Below, one piece after another: positions 24,737-30,216 of a DNA stretch of 30,216 bases. The stretch is from positions 1 to 30,216 of the forward strand of contig DIWT01000022.1 in NCBI GenBank assembly GCA_002435745.1. The letters run 5' to 3'. A program made the position numbers and the translations under genes. This DNA comes from a bacterium UBP15_UBA6099 (GTDB lineage: Bacteria; UBP15; UBA6099). The notes under the pieces were generated by a model. The model had not been told where the DNA came from, did not search any database, and saw only the letters and a program-made list of their open reading frames with translations. How positions within the stretch are numbered: position 1 is the stretch's first letter; each line of letters begins with the position of its first letter.

Positions 24737-25510
24737 ATGGGAATCTTTCCTCACAAATGCCCGCCATTGGCGACTGAACCGTTCTTTCTGCGTCGCGGGA
24801 ATATCGGATGCCTGCTTATTCACGGTTTTACCAGTTCTCCTGCTGAATTGCGGTTCATGGGGGATTACTTGGCGGAACGCGACATAACAGTTAGCGGAAT
24901 ACAACTTGCGGGACATGGAACCACCGCGGAAGATATGTCTCTGACCGGATGGCGTGACTGGGCGGAATCCGCCGAGCGCGGCTTGACTGAACTTCGAGCG
25001 ATATGCGACGAGGTTTTCGTGGCCGGCCTCTCTATGGGCGGCGCCCTCGCTCTCTACCTCGCTTCTAGACACGATCTTCCTGCCGCCATCTGCATGGCCG
25101 CCGCGTCTGAAATTCACGACTGGAAGCTTTTCATGCTGCCTCTTTTCAAGCGTTTTATTCGATATTTTCCCAAGATTGGCGACGACTTCGTGGACAAAGA
25201 GCAATCAAAATATATTGTCGATTACGATTATATCCCTCTTAACTGCCTTGGAAGCCTGATAGAGTTCTCTGCGGTCGTAAGAGAATGCCTTCCAATGATA
25301 ACATGTCCCCTTCTGGCGGTTCAAGGCAGGAAAGACAAGCTTGTCCGCCCGGAAACCGCGCAACGTATTTATGACTCTGTTTCCAGCGTAGACAAACAGA
25401 TTCTGTGGCTGGATAATTCAGGACATTGCGCCCCTGTCGACGCCCAGCGAGACATCGTTTTTGAAAAAACCTACGAGTGGATTCGCAGCCATTCGCGTCT
25501 GATATCATGA
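24737..25510 (+). CDS. Carboxylesterase-type alpha/beta hydrolase (Est30/monoacylglycerol lipase-like)
   Basis: The 257-residue protein carries a complete catalytic set. The oxyanion motif HGF (29-31) is in LLIHGFTSSPAELRF. The nucleophile Ser99 is in GLSMGG. The acid Asp200 is in QGRKDKLVRPE, and His230 is in DNSGHCAPVD. The motifs HGFT-x-SP and GHG are typical of thermostable carboxylesterases of the Est30 type, which cleave short- to medium-chain esters or monoacylglycerols. There is no signal peptide, so it is cytoplasmic. I chose the ATG at 24737, nine bases after GGGAG; a TTG one codon upstream is also in frame. The gene lies directly downstream of structured repeat copy 2. Confidence 0.9.
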   Translation: MGIFPHKCPPLATEPFFLRRGNIGCLLIHGFTSSPAELRFMGDYLAERDITVSGIQLAGHGTTAEDMSLTGWRDWAESAERGLTELRAICDEVFVAGLSMGGALALYLASRHDLPAAICMAAASEIHDWKLFMLPLFKRFIRYFPKIGDDFVDKEQSKYIVDYDYIPLNCLGSLIEFSAVVRECLPMITCPLLAVQGRKDKLVRPETAQRIYDSVSSVDKQILWLDNSGHCAPVDAQRDIVFEKTYEWIRSHSRLIS

Positions 25511-25604
25511 AGCTGACGCGACAATAAACCGCATCTCGTCATTCAACCAGAGTCGGTCAATTTTATTCCAAAATCTTTTATTAGGATTCGGTTTAAAATA
25601 AAAA

Positions 25605-25633
25605 CCGGGCGGCTTTTTCTTCAAGCCGCCCGG
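25605..25633 (-). terminator. Strong intrinsic terminator between convergent genes
   Basis: CCGGGCGGCTT (25605-25615) pairs perfectly with AAGCCGCCCGG (25623-25633) around a seven-base loop. On the minus strand it is followed by TTTTATTTT, so it ends the transcript of the PorV-like gene. It may also act in the other direction for the esterase, although the T-rich tract on that side is poor. Confidence 0.88.
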
Positions 25634-25676
25634 ATGGTTTCTATTTAGCGTGAGATCGCCAAATACCGTCGCGCAA

Positions 25677-27383
25677 TTACTTGATTGCTATCCTGTTGCC
25701 AATCATGTATTCCTCTATTTTATCGATGAATAGAGTGGATATCTTTGCGGAACTGGAAAGCATGCCCACATCCGTGACTTTCGCTTCGGCAACTTTCTTC
25801 TTGTTCTTGAAGATAAGTATGCTCTGTCCGACTTTCAACTCGGTGTAGCTCAAAGACAGAACGCCGTCGCCCTCATGGAAAGAATAAGCGTCTATCATTT
25901 CAAGCTTGGCTTCCGGTTCGGGAACCGAGACAGGCTTGGGAGCCGGAGCCGGTTCTACTTTCGGCGCGGGAGCAGGCTCGACCTTAGGGGCCGGGGCCGG
26001 CGCGGGGGCTGGTTTCGGAGCCGGCGCGGGTTCAGGCGCTTTAGGCGCGGGAGCAGGCTCAACAGGCTTCGGCGCAGGAGCAGTCTGTTCTTTTACCGCT
26101 TCCTGCTTCTTCTCAATAAGCGCTATCTTGTCGCCGATCATATAGTCCTGAAGTTTATCAACGAACAATTTCGTAACTTTCGCCGAACTGGAAAGCATCG
26201 CCACATTTGTGACAGTCGCTTCGGCGATTTTAGATTTGTTCTTATAAACTGCAATAGACTGCCCGACTTTCAAGTCGATGCTGCTTAACGAGAGAACTCC
26301 ATCGCCTTCGTGGAAAACATAAATATCCAACATAGCGGGGCCTGTTTCCTGAACTTTCACAGGCTCGGCTTTCGGAGCGACCGGGGCCTGAGCCGGTTTA
26401 GGTTCGACCACAGGCTGCGGTTTGGGCGCGGGCGCGGGTTCTACCTGTTTCGGAGCGGGCTTCTCAGCCTTTTCCGTCTTGGCTTTCGGCTGTTTTGGGC
26501 CGAATTCATATCCGACGGAAACCTTGTGCGTATCGCCCAAGTCTGAGTCGTCGTACGCATAATCAAACGACCAGCCGCCAGCAAGCTTGGCAAGGCCTAC
26601 GCCTGCGGTGAGATTCCCATCGTTCGAGCCGAGCCTGACCGCAAGTTGCGGAACAATCCAGTATTCGGCTCCAAGATGAAATACCTCGTCGTCAAGCACG
26701 TTTGTGTCGATGTCGCCTGCTAGAGTAAGCTTTTTGCAGGGAGACTTGTACGCGACGCCGAGTTTCGCGTTCAGCGGAACCTGATCGTCGCCCAACTCTA
26801 CCGGCACTGCGTTCTGAAGGTTCAGACCTAGCGTCCAGTTGTCATCAATCTTGTACAGAGCGCCGAGGTCCAACCCTATTCCGGATTCGCTGTACGTGAA
26901 CAGTTTCATGCTCATGTACTTTAAGGTGGCGCCGATCCAGAGATTGTCTAGGGCCTTCATCCCATATCCGGCAAGAAAAGACGTTTCCGTCTCGTTTACG
27001 AACCCGCCGGGATCGGGTCTGCCGTTGTTTATCTCAACGGCTTGAATGCTGCTTATTGAAGACCTGTAGAACGACAGCCCTATGCCTGACTGCTTCCATT
27101 CAAGCGGGAATGAAAGCGTGAGCATGTCGGTGTTCATGTCCCATTCATTCAGTGACGAGTGAACAGTGTTGAAGCCGACCACGTCGACCATTCCCAAACC
27201 GGCCGGGTTCCAATAGACCGAGTCCGGTCCATCGGTTACCGCCACAAACGCTTGGCCCATTCCTCCGGGCCTCGCCGAAGCTCCTTTGATCAGGAAGTCC
27301 ACCTGATCCGAGGCTTTGGCCGCGATGGTTGATCCCAACAGGAACAACCCCACAACAATTAGAATTGCTGATTTGGCTCTCAC
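25677..27383 (-). CDS. PorV/UPF0164-type outer membrane barrel with duplicated C-terminal domain
   Basis: I chose the GTG at 27383 because AAAGGAG (27393-27399) sits nine bases upstream and the signal peptide follows at once (SAILIVVGLFLLGSTIAAKA). An in-frame ATG at 27452 would overlap the preceding stop and add a charged 23-residue tail. The 568-residue product has a barrel domain to about residue 300. It begins FLIKGASARPGGMGQAFVAV, then DSVYWNPAGLG, the signature of PorV/PorQ-like proteins. A Pro/Ala/Lys linker follows. A domain of about 75 residues (HEGDGVLSLS, LKVGQSI, MLSSSAK, YMIG) then occurs twice, separated by a second Pro-rich linker of Pro-Ala-Pro repeats. PorV is a type IX secretion component in Bacteroidota; many homologues elsewhere are uncharacterised. 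It lies downstream of a repeat protein with a FlgD-like C-terminus and probably shares its transcript. Confidence 0.85.
   Translation of the reverse strand: MRAKSAILIVVGLFLLGSTIAAKASDQVDFLIKGASARPGGMGQAFVAVTDGPDSVYWNPAGLGMVDVVGFNTVHSSLNEWDMNTDMLTLSFPLEWKQSGIGLSFYRSSISSIQAVEINNGRPDPGGFVNETETSFLAGYGMKALDNLWIGATLKYMSMKLFTYSESGIGLDLGALYKIDDNWTLGLNLQNAVPVELGDDQVPLNAKLGVAYKSPCKKLTLAGDIDTNVLDDEVFHLGAEYWIVPQLAVRLGSNDGNLTAGVGLAKLAGGWSFDYAYDDSDLGDTHKVSVGYEFGPKQPKAKTEKAEKPAPKQVEPAPAPKPQPVVEPKPAQAPVAPKAEPVKVQETGPAMLDIYVFHEGDGVLSLSSIDLKVGQSIAVYKNKSKIAEATVTNVAMLSSSAKVTKLFVDKLQDYMIGDKIALIEKKQEAVKEQTAPAPKPVEPAPAPKAPEPAPAPKPAPAPAPAPKVEPAPAPKVEPAPAPKPVSVPEPEAKLEMIDAYSFHEGDGVLSLSYTELKVGQSILIFKNKKKVAEAKVTDVGMLSSSAKISTLFIDKIEEYMIGNRIAIK
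25680..26333 (-). repeat. Duplicated ~75-residue C-terminal domain of the PorV-like protein
   Basis: Copy 1 is at about 26110-26333 and copy 2 at 25680-25900. Both read F-HEGDGVLSLS, then L-KVGQSI, K-N-K-x-K-x-A-E-A-x-V-T, V-x-MLSSSAK, LF-x-DK and YMIG-x-x-IA-I/L. They are separated by an Ala/Pro/Glu/Lys stretch rich in PAPAPKPEP-like words. The fold looks like a small all-beta domain, but I do not recognise a named family. Confidence 0.8.
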
Positions 27384-27392
27384 GTTGTGCTG

Positions 27393-27399
27393 CTCCTTT
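27393..27399 (-). promoter_or_regulatory. Ribosome binding site deciding a GTG start
   Basis: Minus-strand AAAGGAG lies nine bases before the GTG at 27383. No comparable site precedes the in-frame ATG at 27452, which begins exactly at the stop codon of the upstream gene. This supports the shorter form with a conventional signal peptide. Confidence 0.75.
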
Positions 27400-27451
27400 C
27401 TTCTTTTAGGCTCCGAAATCGTCCGTCGGAAACCCCTCTCTATATTAACCA

Positions 27452-30216
27452 TTACTTGATCACCGCTATCTTGCCCTTGCTCTCATAATTGGTCCCGCCG
27501 AACGAGCCGATTATCCTGTAGAAGTACACGCCGGCAGCCACATAGTCTCCGCCCATCGCCCTTCCGTCCCACGGAATCTGATTGAATCCGGCGCTTGAGG
27601 CGGCGGTCGTCGTGTATACGAGCCTTCCCGTGCTGGAATAAACCTCTATTGTGACAACACCCGGTCTGGACGACTGGAATGTGAAGCTTGAGCCTGCTCC
27701 GGGCAATGTCATCGGGTTCGGCATCGCGTACACTTCGTCGAACACGAAGCTTCCCGCAGCCACCATTCTTATCGCGAATGTTCTTGTCACTGGATTGCCG
27801 TGATTGTCAGCCACTTCCAGCGTGAGGTTATAAGTGCCGGCCGTAGGAACTCCGTCGGTATCCCATACGCACACGCCTTCCATTGTGGCCGGATTGAATT
27901 CGCAACTCGAAGCTCCGGGCACAACCTGATTTCCGCTTCTGTGAGCTATTCTCGCGCTTTCCTGCGCGCCGTCAACAATCGCTGTTCCGTCAACATACAG
28001 CTTGATTGCCGCAAGATCTATCCCAGATGAGTCTGACGGATCGTCGTACACAGAGAAGTTAATAGTGATATCCTGACCGATTTCATAAATGTCATTGTCG
28101 GCCAGAGACACTTCGATATCTCCGTTTTCCGTCACTGTCAATGTCGGAGCATGCGTGTCGGCTATCTGGAAAGATATCCTGAAGGAGTCAGGACCTATCA
28201 CAAGTCCGTCTTCCGTCTCATATCTCACTTCGAACTCGAACTCTCCGCCTTCATCGGACATCAATTCAAATACTGCCGCGCCGTTTTCATCCGTCTCGGC
28301 GGGGTCGTCGAATCCGGAAACTTCTCCGGCTATTCTAGCAACCACCCTGCCAGCTCCGCCGTCGATTCTGATAAGGTAAACCTGCGCGCCGGGTATCGGA
28401 TTGCCCCACATGTCAAAGATGTGGATGGTTACCGGATAAGTCGTCGCTCCATCGGCGATAAGCATCTGGAGAATGTCTATCTGGTCAGTGGTCGGATATT
28501 CAAGCACTATCTGCCCGAGATCATTGGCATATGTCGTGGTTCCGGGGAAAACCACAGTTACGACAGACGCCGGATCCGTCGGGTTGACTTGGTCCGCATC
28601 GGCCGTGACTTCGATATTGCCGGTCGAGCCGGATTCTTCTTCGAAATCATCCGTTACGGTTATTGTGGCCGTCAATGTCGCCGCGAACAGTTTGAAATCA
28701 GCGGCGGCGAACACTTTAACGCCCGCGTCGCCGAGAACGAACGTGTAATCAGCGGGAAGCTCGGCGTCTTCGTCGGTTGATGTGAATGTGACAGTTCCCA
28801 CATAGTCGGTCTTCACATTGCCGATCAGGTCGTACGCTGTGACAGTTATGTCTCCGGTGAATTCCTCGCCTGCCGTAATCGTCGCGGGCGCGCCGGTTAT
28901 CTCTATGGATCCAAGCGTTCCCGGATTCACTACGATGATTCCGCCAGTGTCCTCATTGATGCTTGTCGCCGTATCCGTCACCACTATGGTGGCTGACGGC
29001 GTGGTTCTCAATATGAACTCCGCTCCAGCAAATATCTTCGCTCCGTTGTCTCCGCCGACGAAAGTGTAGTTGGCGGGCAACGACGCCGCTAGATCATCAG
29101 ACGAGAACTCTATCTCGCCGGTGTAGTTCGTCTTCACATTGCCTTGAGCGTCATAGGCAGTAATAGTAATCGGAGCAGCGAAAGCAAGCCCGGCATATGT
29201 CGTCGCAGGCGCGCCTGTGATAGCCAATGACGCCAACGCGCCGGGGTTAATCGTCACGCTTGCCGTGCCCGTCTTTGCCGTCGCCGACGTCGCGGTGAAC
29301 AGAGCCGTTCCCGTTGCTCCGGTGTACTTGATGGCTCCCGTCAGGGTCTTCTGTCCGTTGACATCGAACGCTGTATTGATCACATTTGCTGCGTCCAGTC
29401 CGGTTATCGCTCCCGTCAGCGGCGCCACCGTCGTTATCGTCACATTGTTCGCCGCCGCGTTGAAGTTCGGTATCGCATTGTTGCTAACGTCTCGCGCAGT
29501 CAGCACGCACGCGTTGGCGAATGCCACATCGTTTGTTTCCGCCACAGCACAGTTGAACAGGAAGTTGTCCAACGCGCCGGGGTTAATCGTCACGCTTGCC
29601 GTGCCTGTCTTTGCCGTCGCCGACGTCGCGGTGAACAGAGCCGTTCCCGTTGCTCCGGTGTACTTGATGGCTCCAGTCAGGGTCTTCTGTCCGTTGACGT
29701 CGAACGCTGTATTGATCACATTTGCTGCGTCCAGTCCGGTTATCGCTCCCGTCAGCGGCGCAACCGTCGTTATCGTCACATTGTTCGCCGCCGCGTTAAA
29801 GTTCGGTATCGCATTGTTGCTGGAATCTCTCGCGGTCAGCACACACGCGTTGGCAAACGCCACATCGTTGCTTTCTGTCACAGCGCAGTTGAACAGGAAG
29901 TTGTCCAGCGCGCCGGGGTTAATCGTCACGCTTGCCGTGCCAGTCTTTGCCGTCGCCGATGTCGCGGTGAACAGAGCCGTTCCCGTTGCTCCGGTGTACT
30001 TGATGGCTCCAGTCAGGGTCTTCTGTCCGTTGACGTCGAACGCTGTATTGATCACATTGACGGCGTCAAGTCCGGTTATCGCTCCCGTCAGAGGAGCAAC
30101 CGTCGTTATCGTCACATTGTTCGCCGCCGCGTCAAAGTTCGGTATCGCATTGTTGCTAACGTCTCTAGCTGTCAGCACGCACGCGTTGGCGAACGCCACA
30201 TCGTTGCTTTCTGTCA
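27452..30216 (-). CDS. Large secreted repeat protein with FlgD-like Ig C-terminus (5' end outside window)
   Basis: At least 921 C-terminal residues are present; the frame stays open to the right edge, where the near-identical repeat continues, so the ATG at 30199 is almost certainly internal. From the N-terminal side: three repeats of 112 residues (NVTITTVAPLTGAITGLDA, TLTGAIKYTGATGTALF), then two related units of about 105 residues (ITAYDAQGNVKTNYTG and ITVTAYDLIGNVKTDYVG). A Big_1-like Ig domain (HIFDMWGNPIPGAQVYL, DENGAAVFEL) and another Ig-like domain follow. The C-terminus carries the FlgD-like Ig pattern: YAMPNPM, TIEVYSSTGRLVYTT, IPWDGRAMGGDYVAAGVYFY, ending in KGKIAVIK. In Bacteroidota this fold is a type IX sorting domain; whether it sorts here is inference. 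It is probably cotranscribed with the PorV-like gene. Confidence 0.88.
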   Translation of the reverse strand, partial: TESNDVAFANACVLTARDVSNNAIPNFDAAANNVTITTVAPLTGAITGLDAVNVINTAFDVNGQKTLTGAIKYTGATGTALFTATSATAKTGTASVTINPGALDNFLFNCAVTESNDVAFANACVLTARDSSNNAIPNFNAAANNVTITTVAPLTGAITGLDAANVINTAFDVNGQKTLTGAIKYTGATGTALFTATSATAKTGTASVTINPGALDNFLFNCAVAETNDVAFANACVLTARDVSNNAIPNFNAAANNVTITTVAPLTGAITGLDAANVINTAFDVNGQKTLTGAIKYTGATGTALFTATSATAKTGTASVTINPGALASLAITGAPATTYAGLAFAAPITITAYDAQGNVKTNYTGEIEFSSDDLAASLPANYTFVGGDNGAKIFAGAEFILRTTPSATIVVTDTATSINEDTGGIIVVNPGTLGSIEITGAPATITAGEEFTGDITVTAYDLIGNVKTDYVGTVTFTSTDEDAELPADYTFVLGDAGVKVFAAADFKLFAATLTATITVTDDFEEESGSTGNIEVTADADQVNPTDPASVVTVVFPGTTTYANDLGQIVLEYPTTDQIDILQMLIADGATTYPVTIHIFDMWGNPIPGAQVYLIRIDGGAGRVVARIAGEVSGFDDPAETDENGAAVFELMSDEGGEFEFEVRYETEDGLVIGPDSFRISFQIADTHAPTLTVTENGDIEVSLADNDIYEIGQDITINFSVYDDPSDSSGIDLAAIKLYVDGTAIVDGAQESARIAHRSGNQVVPGASSCEFNPATMEGVCVWDTDGVPTAGTYNLTLEVADNHGNPVTRTFAIRMVAAGSFVFDEVYAMPNPMTLPGAGSSFTFQSSRPGVVTIEVYSSTGRLVYTTTAASSAGFNQIPWDGRAMGGDYVAAGVYFYRIIGSFGGTNYESKGKIAVIK
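28600..29240 (-). repeat. Two related Ig-like units in the large repeat protein
   Basis: Two units of about 105 residues share SL-AITGAPAT or SIEITGAPAT, I-T-V/I-TAYD, GNVKT, a YTG/YVG turn, a SSDD/TSTDED turn, LPANYTF or LPADYTF, a G-D-x-G-x-K-x-F strand and ATI-V-VTD. They differ more from each other than do the 112-residue repeats beside them, so this duplication is probably older. Confidence 0.75.
29243..30216 (-). repeat. 336-bp near-identical tandem repeats
   Basis: The anchor GGGGTTAATCGTCACGCTTG (plus strand) recurs at 29243, 29579 and 29915, exactly 336 bp (112 codons) apart. By eye, adjacent copies differ at roughly twenty positions. The third copy is cut by the window edge. Each unit encodes PGAL-x-x-F-L-F-N-C-A-V, a D-V-AFANACVLTARD turn and the TLTGAIKYTGATGTALF strand region. 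The last unit before the next domain has lost the FNCAV segment. Confidence 0.93.

Noticed and set aside
27384..27452. ATG at 27452 as start of the PorV-like gene
   Set aside because: It would place a charged 23-residue tail before the signal peptide and has no ribosome site. The GTG at 27383 has AAAGGAG at the right distance, although TAATG coupling at 27452 cannot be fully excluded.

Overview
The window comes from the chromosome of a Gram-negative (two-membrane) bacterium. It encodes a complete tripartite RND efflux system, an outer-membrane barrel of the PorV/UPF0164 type and very large signal-peptide-bearing repeat proteins. The PorV-like barrel next to a protein with a FlgD-type C-terminal Ig domain is typical of FCB-group bacteria, Elusimicrobiota and several uncultivated lineages. 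I cannot name the phylum from this sequence alone. No phage, insertion sequence, CRISPR array or plasmid function is visible.

Layout. (1) Positions 1-13514, minus strand: the N-terminal 4504 codons of one giant secreted modular protein whose 3' end lies outside the window. From its N-terminus it carries a signal peptide, three 'SWQT...GYW' repeats, IPT/TIG-like domains, Cys-rich and fibronectin-like domains, two copies of a DUF2341-headed cassette (one with a Gly-rich insert, one with a Cys-rich insert), a lamin-tail-like domain, and an array of about ten Ig-like units of 102-104 residues. (2) 13515-14040: an intergenic stretch and a tRNA-Ser(CGA) with its own promoter and terminator. (3) 14104-16430: divergent genes for an organophosphate:phosphate antiporter-type MFS transporter (minus) and a TylF-family O-methyltransferase (plus). 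(4) 16799-22601: a TolC-like / membrane fusion lipoprotein / RND permease operon. (5) 22735-25510: a membrane-anchored beta-propeller protein with a GNAT acetyltransferase, then a carboxylesterase-type alpha/beta hydrolase. (6) 25605-30216, minus strand: a second repeat protein (5' end outside the window) with a FlgD-like C-terminus, followed by a PorV-like barrel carrying a duplicated C-terminal domain, closed by a strong terminator.

The most interesting features are: the two-unit (A/B) alternation inside the Ig array; the duplicated cassette with swapped inserts; a roughly 150-bp structured repeat found twice, each time just upstream of a gene; the PorV-like barrel with Pro/Ala/Lys linkers and a duplicated domain; and near-identical 336-bp tandem repeats at the right edge.

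The efflux genes form one functional unit. The two large repeat proteins and the PorV-like protein look like an investment in cell-surface or extracellular structures, but their partners and targets cannot be read from the sequence.
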